Position numbers and translations under genes: made by a program
The notes under the pieces: generated by a model
Databases searched by the model: none
Seen by the model: the letters and a program-made list of their open reading frames with translations, nothing else
Told to the model about the DNA's origin: nothing
In this document: positions 21,689 through 30,300 of the stretch, one piece after another
How positions within the stretch are numbered: position 1 is the stretch's first letter
How the letters are laid out: each line of letters opens with the position of its first letter
Assembly: GCF_000425565.1 (NCBI RefSeq)
Contig: NZ_AUDR01000019.1
Coordinates: 12,996-74,685, forward strand
DNA from: Tepidiphilus margaritifer DSM 15129
GTDB taxonomy: Bacteria; Pseudomonadota; Gammaproteobacteria; Burkholderiales; Rhodocyclaceae
Reading direction: 5' to 3'
Length of the DNA stretch: 61,690 bases

Positions 21689-21707
21689 CGTCGGCGCCCG
21701 GGGATGC

Positions 21708-21798
21708 TGGCGGAGAGGGCGGGATTCGAACCCGCGTCAGGGTATTCCCCTGAACACGCTTTCCAGGCGTGCGATTTAAACCGCTCATCCACCTCTCC
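21708..21798 (-). tRNA. tRNA-Ser (anticodon GGA)
   Basis: Class II tRNA on the minus strand with acceptor GGAGAGG/CCTCTCC, anticodon loop CTGGAAA in stem CACGC/GCGTG, a long variable arm (TTCAGGGGAATACCCTGA), GGTTCGAATCC T-loop, discriminator G and encoded CCA. Confidence 0.95.
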
Positions 21799-21882
21799 GG
21801 CAAGCCTTGTATTATACCGAGGTTCGGCAAAAAACGCCACGCTCCTCGCACGTGGCTCGCCTTTTCCTCCAAGGAGCACCAC

Positions 21883-22497
21883 ATGGGACACCGCCTCTCC
21901 AAGATCACCACCCGCACGGGCGACGAGGGCACCACCGGCCTCGGGGACGGCTCGCGCGTGGCCAAGAACAGCCGGCGCATCGAGGCGCTAGGCGAAATCG
22001 ATGAATTGAACGCCGTGGTCGGCGTGCTCGCAAGCGACACCACGGACGAAGACCTGCGCGCGGTGCTCGCCGAGATCCAGCACGCCCTCTTCGACATGGG
22101 CGGAGAACTGTGCCTTCCCGGCGCGGCCGTGCTCACCGACGCGCAGGTGGCGCGGCTCGAGGCGCTGATCGAGAGCTACAACGCCGACCTGCCCCCGCTC
22201 AAGGAATTCATCCTGCCGGGCGGCAGCCGCGCCGCGGCGCTCGCGCACCTTGCCCGCACCGTCTGCCGCCGCGCCGAGCGCTCGGTGGTCGCGCTCGCTC
22301 AGGAAGAAGCCCTGCACGCCGCCCCACGCCGCTACCTCAACCGCCTCTCGGACCTCTTCTTCGTGCTCGCCCGCGTCTACAACCGCCGCGCCGGCGTGCC
22401 CGACGAACTGTGGCGGCGCGAGCACAAAACGCCCAAGCCCGCGCGCGCCGGCGCCATGTTCCCCGGCGGGGAAAATTCCTCAAGTCCCGCCGCATGA
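21883..22497 (+). CDS. pduO: PduO-type cob(I)yrinic acid a,c-diamide adenosyltransferase
   Basis: The start at 21883 follows AAGGAG by seven bases. The 204-residue product transfers adenosyl from ATP to cob(I)alamin in vitamin B12 maturation. Family motifs are present: KITTRTGDEGTTGLGDGSRV (N-terminal ATP loop), RIEALGEIDELNAVVG, FILPGGSRAAALAHLARTVC (with the RxxxR catalytic region), RRAERSV and YLNRLSDLFFVLAR. It stands alone before the flagellin gene, 54 bases away, with no other cobalamin gene in view. Confidence 0.93.
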   Translation: MGHRLSKITTRTGDEGTTGLGDGSRVAKNSRRIEALGEIDELNAVVGVLASDTTDEDLRAVLAEIQHALFDMGGELCLPGAAVLTDAQVARLEALIESYNADLPPLKEFILPGGSRAAALAHLARTVCRRAERSVVALAQEEALHAAPRRYLNRLSDLFFVLARVYNRRAGVPDELWRREHKTPKPARAGAMFPGGENSSSPAA

Positions 22498-22551
22498 TGC
22501 CGTAAACACTCCTACCAAACCCAGTAAGCCACTCACGCAAGGAGAACCATC

Positions 22552-24609
22552 ATGGCATCCGTCATCAACACCAACATCGCCTCGCTCAACGCGCAGAGGA
22601 ACCTCCTGAAGAGCCAGAACGACATGCAGACCGCCATGCAGCGGCTCTCGTCGGGCCTGCGCATCAACTCCGCCAAGGACGACGCGGCGGGCCTGGCGAT
22701 TTCCGACCGCATGACGGCGCAAATCAATGGCCTCAACCAAGCCACGCGCAACGCCAACGATGCCATGTCGGTAGCGCAGATCGCCGAAGGGGCGCTGGGA
22801 GAAATCACCAATGCCCTGCAGCGCATCCGGGTGCTGGCGGTGCAGTCGGCCAACGACACCAACACCGCCACCGACCGCGCCTCGCTGCAAAAAGAAGTGG
22901 ATCAGCTCAAGCAGGAGATCACGCGCCTTGCCACCCAGACTTCATTCAACGGCAAGTCGCTGCTCGACGGCAGCTTCCTCAACCAGGTGTTCCACGTCGG
23001 GGCCTATGCCGAGCAGAACATCAGCTTCTCCATCGGCAGCACGAAAGCGAACGAGATCGGCGCCCAGATGGCCACGAGCAACGATCGCGTGGGCACCACC
23101 ACCCAAGCCGTCAGCACCGCCGCCCACATCGCCACCGGCACCACGGACAACGGCATTACGGATGGCACGCTCACCATCACCAGTGCGCTGGGGTCGGCAA
23201 CAGCTAATATTGCTAGCGGGGATTCCGCCAAGCAGATCGCCGCTACGGTCAATGCCGCCAGCGGCACCACTGGCGTGAAAGCCGTCGCCATGAACACGGT
23301 GAATCTCCAGGTCACTGGCGCAGCCACCGCTTCCGGCACGCTGACGATCACAAACGGAACAGCGTCAGCAGACATCTCCATCGCGTCCGGAGCCACGGCC
23401 AAGGACGTCGCGACGCTGATCAATGCCAAAATCCAGACCGGCGAACTCGGCGATCTGAAAATGAGCTTCGACGAGACCGCAGGGACCATCACGCTCCGCA
23501 ACGAGACGGGCGATGATATAAGTTTGAAGACCGACGCTGCCTCTTTAGGTTTCACCACACTCAAGGCGGATGGAAACACGGTAGACGACACCGGCGTTAC
23601 CCTTGCCGGGCAGGTGATCTTCCAGTCGTTGCAACCCTTCTCGCTAACTCAAGAGGGGGGGGCAAACGTCCTGGAAAACGATGCCACAGTCTCCGCAGCC
23701 AGCGCCACGACCGATCTCCTGGGCAACGGCGTAGCGGCGCAGACGCTCACCGTCACCGGGACCACCGGCAGCGCCAACATCTCGATCGATGCCGGGATGA
23801 GCGCCTACGACATCGCCCAGCGGGTGAACCAGCAAAGTGCTACCACCGGTGTGAGCGCCGCGGCGCGCACCGAAGCCAAGCTCTCCGACCTGTCGGATGC
23901 CGGCACCATCGAGTTCAAGCTCTCCGGCAAGCCGGGGCAGGATCCGGTGACCATCTCGGCGAAGGTGGACAACCCGAATGACCTCACTGCGCTCGCCAAG
24001 GCGATCAACGACCAAAGCGGCAAGACGGGCATCAGCGCCCAGCTCTCGGACGACCTGAAGTCCATCACCCTGGTGAGCGCCGACGGCTACGACATCAAGC
24101 TCGCCGACTTCCAGAACACCACGGTCACCGGCGCGCAAACGGTGAAGCTCAATGGCATCACGCTCAACGAGGGCACCACGGATAGCCTCACCGTGGCGGG
24201 TAACGTGACCTTCTCCGCCCCGGGTGCCTTCACGGTGACGAGCACCGATGCCAACAATACGATCATCGCCAATCAACAAGTGCGCGGCGATCTGAAGTCG
24301 GTGGACCAGGTGGACATCACGACGCAGCGCGGTGCCAACGAAGCGCTCAAGATCGTGGATGGGGCGCTCGCCTACGTCGATAACCTGCGGGCCGACCTCG
24401 GCGCGATCCAGAACCGCTTTAGCTCCGTGGTCTCGAGCAACCAGGTGACGAGCGAAAACGTGGCGGCCGCCCGCTCGCGGGTGCAGGACGCCGACTTCGC
24501 CGCCGAGACGGCGAACCTGTCGCGGGCGCAAATCCTGCAGCAGGCCGGTACCGCCATGCTCGCGCAGGCGAACGCCTCGACGCAGAACGTGCTGACGCTC
24601 CTGCGCTGA
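22552..24609 (+). CDS. fliC: Flagellin
   Basis: The 685-residue protein has the conserved N-terminal D0/D1 ([40 protein letters not shown]) and C-terminal D1/D0 ([35 protein letters not shown]). Between about 175 and 570 lies an unusually long variable region made of flagellin-IN type repeats (for example [20 protein letters not shown] and [20 protein letters not shown]). It is exported through the flagellar type III system with chaperone FliS, encoded 1.9 kb downstream. A run of eight G lies in codons at 23655-23662. Part of the variable region (about 23190-23600) is AT-richer than the ends, suggesting a mosaic origin. AAGGAG precedes the ATG. Confidence 0.96.
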   Translation: MASVINTNIASLNAQRNLLKSQNDMQTAMQRLSSGLRINSAKDDAAGLAISDRMTAQINGLNQATRNANDAMSVAQIAEGALGEITNALQRIRVLAVQSANDTNTATDRASLQKEVDQLKQEITRLATQTSFNGKSLLDGSFLNQVFHVGAYAEQNISFSIGSTKANEIGAQMATSNDRVGTTTQAVSTAAHIATGTTDNGITDGTLTITSALGSATANIASGDSAKQIAATVNAASGTTGVKAVAMNTVNLQVTGAATASGTLTITNGTASADISIASGATAKDVATLINAKIQTGELGDLKMSFDETAGTITLRNETGDDISLKTDAASLGFTTLKADGNTVDDTGVTLAGQVIFQSLQPFSLTQEGGANVLENDATVSAASATTDLLGNGVAAQTLTVTGTTGSANISIDAGMSAYDIAQRVNQQSATTGVSAAARTEAKLSDLSDAGTIEFKLSGKPGQDPVTISAKVDNPNDLTALAKAINDQSGKTGISAQLSDDLKSITLVSADGYDIKLADFQNTTVTGAQTVKLNGITLNEGTTDSLTVAGNVTFSAPGAFTVTSTDANNTIIANQQVRGDLKSVDQVDITTQRGANEALKIVDGALAYVDNLRADLGAIQNRFSSVVSSNQVTSENVAAARSRVQDADFAAETANLSRAQILQQAGTAMLAQANASTQNVLTLLR

Positions 24610-24625
24610 TGATCGGGGCTTGACA

Positions 24626-24665
24626 CGGGCGGCGCAGGGTCTAGCATGATCCCTGGCGCCGCCCG
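24626..24665 (+). terminator. Long hairpin after fliC
   Basis: CGGGCGGCGC-AGGG and CCCT-GGCGCCGCCCG pair almost perfectly around a TCTAGCATGAT loop. The tail TTCCCCTT is only weakly T-rich. A TTGACA box at 24620 with TAGCAT 16 bases later could also make it a promoter for flaG, so its role is either terminator or attenuator. Confidence 0.5.
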
Positions 24666-24686
24666 TTCCCCTTGGGGAGACTCACC

Positions 24687-25100
24687 ATGAACGTCCCGAT
24701 TTCTTCCGTATCTCTGCCGCAGGGCGCCGCGAGCACGGTGGTGACCGAGCCGCCGCGCCAGCCGGCGTCTTCCGCTGCCTCCACAACGGATACGGCAGCA
24801 GCCACCACGACGAGCGCGGTCGATACCACCCCGGCAGATAGGACCGCCACTACCGCCCAATCTTCCGCCATCGACCGCGACACGCTGCAGGGCGCGGTCG
24901 ACCGGGTACAAAAGGCGGTGGAGACGCTCTCCAGCGCCGGCATCCAGTTCACCATCGACCAGGATTTCAACCGCATGGTGGTACAGGTGGTGGATACTTC
25001 CACCAAGGAAGTGATCCGGCAGATTCCGCCCAAGGAGATGCTGGAGATCGCCCAGGCGCTCGACAAGCTCCAGGGTCTGCTCGTGCATCAGAAAGCCTGA
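24687..25100 (+). CDS. flaG: FlaG flagellar protein
   Basis: The start at 24687 follows GGGGAGA; the product has 137 residues. The first 60 are low-complexity Ala/Thr/Ser. The C-terminal FlaG domain reads LSSAGIQFTIDQDFNRMVVQ, VVDTSTKEVIRQIPPKEML, then IAQALDKLQGLLVHQKA. FlaG is found between flagellin and FliD in polar flagellates and affects filament length. It precedes fliD by ten bases. Confidence 0.9.
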   Translation: MNVPISSVSLPQGAASTVVTEPPRQPASSAASTTDTAAATTTSAVDTTPADRTATTAQSSAIDRDTLQGAVDRVQKAVETLSSAGIQFTIDQDFNRMVVQVVDTSTKEVIRQIPPKEMLEIAQALDKLQGLLVHQKA

Positions 25101-25110
25101 GGAGACGGCC

Positions 25111-26511
25111 ATGGCCACCACCATTCCCAGCAGCGGCACCATCACCTCCACCGGCCTCGGCTCGGGGCTGGACATCAACGGCATCATCGACAAGCTGATG
25201 CAGGTGGAGCAGAAGCCGATCGATGCCATCAACCAGAAAATCTCGGATGTCCAGACGAAGATCTCGGCCTTCGGGCAGGTGAAGTCGGCCCTATCCACCC
25301 TGCAGTCGGCGGCCAAGAGTCTGAGCGACCCCAACACCCTCTATGCGGTCACGACTTCGGTGGGCAGCGGCGCGGGCTTCACTGCCACCGCGGGCGCCGG
25401 TGCGGCCACGGGCACCTACGACATCGGCGTGCAGCAGCTCGCTCAGGCGCAGCGCGTGGCCACCAGCGCCACCTCCACGTTCACCCCGGGCGCGGGCACG
25501 CTCACCATCAGCGCTGGCGGCCAGAGCGTGCAAATCGACTTCTCCGCTGGCGGCACGCTCGAAGACCTGCGCAACGCCATCAACGACCAGGCAAATTCGC
25601 TGGTGAGCGCAACCCTCGTCGACAACGGCACGGCCAAGCAGCTCGTCATCACCAGCCGCCAGACCGGTACGAATCAGGCGTTCTCGCTCACGGGAACGGA
25701 TGGGCTCTCAGGCTTGACCTTCGACCCGAACGCTACGAATCCGCCCACCGATCCGAGCAGCGACATTTACCAGGTACAGGCGGCGCAGGACGCAAAAATC
25801 ACCTTCAACGGACTCACCGTCACCCGTTTCTCGAACACGATCGACGACCTGATCCCGGGCGTGACGCTTACCTTGCAGTCTGTCACCAGCTCGACCGCCC
25901 CGCTCAACGTGCAGCGCGACAACTCGGCGCTGGAAAAGGCGATGCAGTCCTTCGTCGACGCCTACAACGCGGTGAACAACACCATCTACACCCTCACCTA
26001 CTACGACCCCAGCACCAAGACCGCCGGGCCGCTCTCCGGTGACTCGGCCCTGCGCACGATCCAGAATCAGCTGCGCAACACGCTCAATTCCCTCACCGGC
26101 AGCGGCACGCTGCGCAGCTACACCGACCTGGGTCTAACGTTCGACGACAAAGGCAAGCTCTCGTTCGACACCGCCACGTTCGACAAGGCGCTGCAGACCC
26201 AACCCAGCGCCGTGAAACAAATGCTGGTAGGCACCGACACCCAGCCGGGCCTGGCGACCCGGCTCGATTCTCTGCTGACCATCGACCTGCAGACCGGCGG
26301 CCTGCTCGATGCGAGCGTGCAGGGGCTTAATTCCAAAGTCACACTGCTCAACAGCCAGAAGGAGCGGCTGCAGAGCCAGCTCGACCGCATTCAGGCGACG
26401 TACCAGCAGCAGTTCAATAACATGGACACCATCGTCGGGCAGTACAACAGCCTGAGCACCTATCTGACGCAACAATTCAACGCCCTGTTCGCGAGCTCGA
26501 AGAGCGGATGA
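25111..26511 (+). CDS. fliD: Flagellar filament cap protein FliD (HAP2)
   Basis: The 466-residue product has the FliD N-terminus (STGLGSGLDINGIIDKLMQV) and C-terminus (VTLLNSQKERLQSQLDRI, TYQQQFNNMDTIVGQYNSL). A middle flagellin-IN type motif lies at about 185-215. It caps the growing filament and folds incoming flagellin. GAGGAGACGGCC precedes the ATG; fliS follows after 12 bases. Confidence 0.95.
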   Translation: MATTIPSSGTITSTGLGSGLDINGIIDKLMQVEQKPIDAINQKISDVQTKISAFGQVKSALSTLQSAAKSLSDPNTLYAVTTSVGSGAGFTATAGAGAATGTYDIGVQQLAQAQRVATSATSTFTPGAGTLTISAGGQSVQIDFSAGGTLEDLRNAINDQANSLVSATLVDNGTAKQLVITSRQTGTNQAFSLTGTDGLSGLTFDPNATNPPTDPSSDIYQVQAAQDAKITFNGLTVTRFSNTIDDLIPGVTLTLQSVTSSTAPLNVQRDNSALEKAMQSFVDAYNAVNNTIYTLTYYDPSTKTAGPLSGDSALRTIQNQLRNTLNSLTGSGTLRSYTDLGLTFDDKGKLSFDTATFDKALQTQPSAVKQMLVGTDTQPGLATRLDSLLTIDLQTGGLLDASVQGLNSKVTLLNSQKERLQSQLDRIQATYQQQFNNMDTIVGQYNSLSTYLTQQFNALFASSKSG

Positions 26512-26523
26512 GGAGGAGCCGAC

Positions 26524-26934
26524 ATGTTCAATCGCCCCAGAGGCGCCAACGCCTATTCGCAAGTCAGTCTGGAGACCGCCGTGCAGACCGCCGATCCGCA
26601 TCAACTGATCCTGATGCTCTACGATGGGGCCTTGCTGGCGCTGGCAGAGGCCACCGTGGCCATCGAGCAGAAAGACGTGCCCAAACGGGCCAAATCGATC
26701 AGTCACGCCATCGCCATCATCCACGACGGGCTGCACGCCTCGCTCGACATGGAGAGCGGCGGTGAGCTCGCCACCCGGCTCGCAGCGCTCTACGACTACA
26801 TGGTCGAGCGCCTGACGCAGGCGAACGCCACCAACAACGCCGCGGCGGTGCAGGAGGTGAGTGGCCTGCTGCGCACCCTGCGCGAAGCCTGGGCGGAGAT
26901 GCCGCGCCAGCAGGCCACGGCGGCAGTGGGGTGA
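26524..26934 (+). CDS. fliS: Flagellin export chaperone FliS
   Basis: The 136-residue product starts MFNRPRGANAYSQVSLETAV and continues QTADPHQLILMLYDGALLAL, the FliS signature; the third helix is KRAKSISHAIAIIHDGLHAS and the last LYDYMVERLTQAN. It binds the flagellin C-terminus and prevents premature assembly. GAGGAGC lies upstream, and the next gene starts five bases after its stop. Confidence 0.95.
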   Translation: MFNRPRGANAYSQVSLETAVQTADPHQLILMLYDGALLALAEATVAIEQKDVPKRAKSISHAIAIIHDGLHASLDMESGGELATRLAALYDYMVERLTQANATNNAAAVQEVSGLLRTLREAWAEMPRQQATAAVG

Positions 26935-26938
26935 GGCG

Positions 26939-27238
26939 ATGAGCGCGATGATTGCGGAAGAGGCGCCGTGGGCGGGGCTTGCGCGCGGCTGCGAAGCGTT
27001 CGCCGCAGCCGCAGCGGCGAACGACTGGGCCCGCGCAGCGGCGCTGATGCGCGAGCTCGAGGCGCTCGCCGCGGCCGACCGCGCCTGGTGCGCGACACAC
27101 GACCCGGCCCTGCCCAAGCGGCGCGCAGCGATCGCCGCGGCGCACGCGGCGCTGGAGTCGGCCGGGGTGCATCTGCTGCCGGCGCATGCGAGCGTGGCGA
27201 AACTCCTGCGCGCCTGGGGCGCCCTACCGCCCGCCTGA
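26939..27238 (+). CDS. fliT: FliT-like flagellar chaperone
   Basis: The start at 26939 lies within the GTGAGGCGATG junction after fliS. The 99-residue protein is Ala-rich and fully helical (CEAFAAAAAANDWARAAALM, LPKRRAAIAAAHAALESAG). FliT proteins bind FliD and FlhDC or other export partners and are usually about 100-120 residues directly after fliS. Position and size support the name; sequence conservation in this family is low. Confidence 0.6.
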   Translation: MSAMIAEEAPWAGLARGCEAFAAAAAANDWARAAALMRELEALAAADRAWCATHDPALPKRRAAIAAAHAALESAGVHLLPAHASVAKLLRAWGALPPA

Positions 27239-27309
27239 GCGCCTGGCGTCCGGGGTTCCGTGCCATTTCGCCGCGGGCCGCGGCGCCGTAATCCGTTCGA
27301 GACCATGCC

Positions 27310-28761
27310 ATGATTCCGCCCGATCTCGTCGCCCGCCTGCGCATGATGGTCGAGGCGGATCTGCTGCGTCCCGAGCCCCAGGTGGGGGGCGTCGAGCGCA
27401 TCCGCCCGATCCCCGAGCGTCTGCCGGAGGTGCTGCCCGGGCAGGTGCTGCGGGCCACCATCCAGCGGCCGCTACCCGATGGGACTTTCCAGGCGGTGGT
27501 GGCTGGCCGGGACATGACGCTCGCGCTCGACCAACCGGTGAAGAGCGGCGACACGCTGGAGCTGGTGGTCGAACGGCAGGTGGGTGGCACGATCTATGCC
27601 CGCCTGAACGAGGCATCCACGGCGACGACGGGCGCGGGAACGGCCTCCGTGCGCGCCCAGCTCTCGCCCACGGGCGAATTACTGCGCCAGGTACTGACCA
27701 AACCCGCGCCAGAACGCCTGCCGCTTTCCGCCAACGCCACCCAGCCCACACCGCTGCTGCCCGCTGCCCCTCAGTCCGAGGCCGAAGTGCAGCAGCTGGC
27801 GACGGCACTGCAAGGGTCGCTCCAGCGCTCGGGCCTTTTCTACGAATCGCATCTAGCGCAGTGGGCGCAGGGGCGCTATCCCTTGGAAGCGCTGCGCGCC
27901 GAGCCACAGAACGTGCTCACGGCTGCGGGGCAAACCCCCGGGGTGAACCCGGAGAGCACGCCACAGGCGGTCGCGGATGCCGCCGCAAAAACGGGGCTGC
28001 CTCCGGCCCCCGCCCCGGAGGGTGGAGCGGGAACTTCCGGCGAAACGACCGGGGCCGCGTCGGCGACTCTCTCGCCTGCCAAGGCGATGACGCCCTTGCC
28101 GACGGAATCGGTCGGGGAATCTTCTCCGGCCGCCGCGGTCGCGAACCTCTCCCCGGCCCTGCTCGCGGCGCTGGTGCACCAGGCGGGTGGCACACGCATG
28201 ATGGCGGGAACCGAAAAGCTCCTCGCCGCGATCCTCGGCGGCGCCTTGCCGGCGGGTCCGCCGGAAGACGTTACTGTGCCCTCTTCCTCAGCGCTGCCTT
28301 CCGCCGCGCAAGTGGCCGGCGCGGCGACACGGTCAGCCGATGGAATTGCGGAGGGCGGCATCCCGGAGCGGTTGGTGCCGATCGTGCAGCACCAGCTCGA
28401 CACGCTGGCGACGCAGCAGCTCCACGTGCAGTTTGCCCCTTGGCCGGGGTGGACGGTGTTCTGGGATCTGGAAGCGCCGCAAGAGCGCGAGGCGCGTTCC
28501 TCGCCGGATGAAGAAGAGGCGCCGCTGTGGCGCTCCCGCCTGCGGCTGAGCCTGCCGGCGCTGGGAGATGTAGAAGCAGAGCTGCAATGGCGCACGGGAA
28601 CGCTGGAAATCCGGGTTTCTGCCTCTTCTTCCGAAACGTCTGCCCTCTTGCGTGAGGCGGCGCCGGCGCTGGCGGCCAGCCTGGAAGTGGATGGCATTCG
28701 CCTGACGAGGCTCGAGGTGAGCAGCGAGGAAAACGCCGATGGACGCAACCCCGGAGGATGA
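27310..28761 (+). CDS. FliK-like hook-length control protein (second copy)
   Basis: The product has 483 residues. A long Ala/Pro/Thr-rich middle (about 110-370) separates an N-terminal beta domain (EVLPGQVLRATIQRPLPDGT) from a C-terminal Flg_hook-type domain (VPIVQHQLDTLATQQLHVQF, WPGWTVFWDLEAP, WRSRLRLSLPALGDVEAELQ). FliK measures hook length and switches export specificity. The canonical fliK lies at 38.4 kb. This one is followed, with a 23-bp overlap, by an FlhB C-terminal domain protein, so the pair mirrors the FliK-FlhB partnership. The role of the second pair is unknown. Confidence 0.72.
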   Translation: MIPPDLVARLRMMVEADLLRPEPQVGGVERIRPIPERLPEVLPGQVLRATIQRPLPDGTFQAVVAGRDMTLALDQPVKSGDTLELVVERQVGGTIYARLNEASTATTGAGTASVRAQLSPTGELLRQVLTKPAPERLPLSANATQPTPLLPAAPQSEAEVQQLATALQGSLQRSGLFYESHLAQWAQGRYPLEALRAEPQNVLTAAGQTPGVNPESTPQAVADAAAKTGLPPAPAPEGGAGTSGETTGAASATLSPAKAMTPLPTESVGESSPAAAVANLSPALLAALVHQAGGTRMMAGTEKLLAAILGGALPAGPPEDVTVPSSSALPSAAQVAGAATRSADGIAEGGIPERLVPIVQHQLDTLATQQLHVQFAPWPGWTVFWDLEAPQEREARSSPDEEEAPLWRSRLRLSLPALGDVEAELQWRTGTLEIRVSASSSETSALLREAAPALAASLEVDGIRLTRLEVSSEENADGRNPGG

Positions 28762-29050
28762 TCTCCCCTCCCCCTCGAACCGGCGCGCCGCCGTGGCCTT
28801 GCGTTACGAGACGGGAGAACCCGCGCCGCGCGTGGTGGCCAAGGGCAAGGGCGTGCTCGCCGAGCAGATCCTGGCGCGGGCGCGCGAGGCAGGAGTGTAT
28901 GTGCATGAATCGCCGGAGTTGCTGGGGTTGCTGATGCAGCTCGATCTCGACGAGCGCATCCCGCCGCAGTTGTACGTGGCCGTGGCGGAGCTGCTGGCGT
29001 GGGTCTATCGTCTGGAGCAAGGCAAACGCCAGCCTGCCGCCGAGGCATGA
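28739..29050 (+). CDS. FlhB cytoplasmic-domain-like protein
   Basis: The 103-residue product resembles the FlhB/YscU C-terminal domain without membrane helices: RAAVALRYETGEPAPRVVAK, GKGVLAEQILARAREAGVYV, HESPELLGLLMQLDLDERIP, then LYVAVAELLAWVYRLEQ. The autocleavage motif NPTH is absent, as in other stand-alone FlhB-tail proteins (YlqH, FlhX). Such proteins can partly replace the FlhB C-terminus in export switching. Coupled by overlap to the FliK-like gene. Confidence 0.82.
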   Translation: MDATPEDDLPSPSNRRAAVALRYETGEPAPRVVAKGKGVLAEQILARAREAGVYVHESPELLGLLMQLDLDERIPPQLYVAVAELLAWVYRLEQGKRQPAAEA

Positions 29051-29092
29051 AACGTGCTATAAAGGGGCGTATCCGCGTCCTTCGCCTTCATC

Positions 29093-29872
29093 ATGTCTTC
29101 TGCCCCTAACCGTTTCGAGCTCTACGATCCGGAACGTTATCCCGACTACGTGCTGCGTATGCCGCGCGAGATCGCCGTGATCTTGCGTTCCCTGGCCGCG
29201 CGGCGCATTCCGATCGCCGTGTTCGGCGGCGGACGCTATCTCTTCCCTTCCATGGTGCTGCAGGTGACCGAGGAGCACTTCTTCCTCGACCCGTGCGGCG
29301 ACGAGCGGCTCAACGCCTTGGCGGTGGAGCGCGGCGTGGTTTGCCAAGGCAAATTGGAGGGAATCACGCTGCAGTTCGAGGCGCAACCCCTGCAACGGGT
29401 GGAACATCAAGGCGTGCTCGCCCTGGCAGCCCCTCTGCCTCGCACCATGCTGCGCTTGCAGCGGAGGGAATTTTTCCGCTTGAAACCACCTACACCTACC
29501 TGGTGGTGCGAGCTGCCGCGCTCAGCCATCGTGCCTCTTTCGCCGCAAGAAGCGGAACAGGCCAAACTGAAATTGCGCGTTCTCGATCTGAGCGTGGGCG
29601 GCGTTTCCCTGCTTTTTCCGCCGGACGTGCCCACTCCCGCGCACGGCACGCAAGTTCCCAGCGCCCGCCTCATCTTGCCTCCGATGGAATGGCTAGAAAC
29701 GGCGATGGAAGTGCGCAACATCCTACCGCTCGATACTCCCGGCCCGGCAAAGGCGGTGCCAATGCGGGTGGGTTTGCGTTTCGTCGGCATGCCCATGGCC
29801 GTGGCGAACCGCCTCTATCGCTACCTCTTCGAGTTGCAGCGGGAGCTCTTGGCAGCGCGGCATGTGACGTGA
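29093..29872 (+). CDS. YcgR-type PilZ flagellar brake protein
   Basis: The product has 259 residues. The N-terminal YcgR-like domain (about 1-115) precedes a PilZ domain that opens with the c-di-GMP-binding arginines in LQRREFFRLKP (RxxxR) and has DLSVGGVSLL (D/NxSxxG). YcgR with bound c-di-GMP slows the motor. It lies directly after the export-switch pair and is convergent with fliE. The gap 29873-29938 holds no gene. Confidence 0.88.
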   Translation: MSSAPNRFELYDPERYPDYVLRMPREIAVILRSLAARRIPIAVFGGGRYLFPSMVLQVTEEHFFLDPCGDERLNALAVERGVVCQGKLEGITLQFEAQPLQRVEHQGVLALAAPLPRTMLRLQRREFFRLKPPTPTWWCELPRSAIVPLSPQEAEQAKLKLRVLDLSVGGVSLLFPPDVPTPAHGTQVPSARLILPPMEWLETAMEVRNILPLDTPGPAKAVPMRVGLRFVGMPMAVANRLYRYLFELQRELLAARHVT

Positions 29873-29938
29873 TTCAGACGCATACAAATGAGCGTGCAAA
29901 TCATTGAGGAAGAATCAATGTACGCACGCCATTCCGGG

Positions 29939-30265
29939 TCACACCGGCATGTTCATGATGTCTTGATAGGCGCTTACCAGGCGGTTGCGCACTTGCACCA
30001 TCTGGTTGAAGGCGAGTGAGGCTTTTTCCAGATCGATCATGACGTTTTGCAGGTCGACGTTGGGGTCGCCCGCGGCGAATTGGTCGGCTTGCTGCTGGGC
30101 TTGGCCCTGCGCTTCGCTCACCCCCTTGAGGGCGGAATCGAGCACGGAGGCGAAATCGACCTGCCCGGCTCCTTGCGGCGCCTCGGCAGCAGCGGGCTTG
30201 CCCTGGGCGAGCGCCTGGGCGCGCTGCATTTCGGCGAGCAGCTGGTTGATGCCGTTGGTGTCCAT
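29939..30265 (-). CDS. fliE: Flagellar hook-basal body protein FliE
   Basis: The 108-residue product ends with the FliE signature DVDLQN-type NVDLQNVMIDLEKASLAFNQ and VQVRNRLVSAYQDIMNMPV. FliE joins the MS ring to the rod. AGGAGGCATGAC precedes the ATG. It follows fleR by 35 bases and may share the fleSR transcript, although fliF-fliN lie on the opposite strand. Confidence 0.93.
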   Translation of the reverse strand: MDTNGINQLLAEMQRAQALAQGKPAAAEAPQGAGQVDFASVLDSALKGVSEAQGQAQQQADQFAAGDPNVDLQNVMIDLEKASLAFNQMVQVRNRLVSAYQDIMNMPV

Positions 30266-30300
30266 GTCATGCCTCCTGTCCTGCGGCGGCTCTTTTCATT

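Noticed and set aside
22498-22551. Sigma-28 promoter for fliC
   Set aside because: TAAACACT is present but the -10 position does not resemble GCCGATAA; the match was too weak to call.
23644-24531. 295-codon minus-strand frame inside fliC
   Set aside because: It is the mirror of a GC-rich coding frame; fliC on the plus strand is certain.
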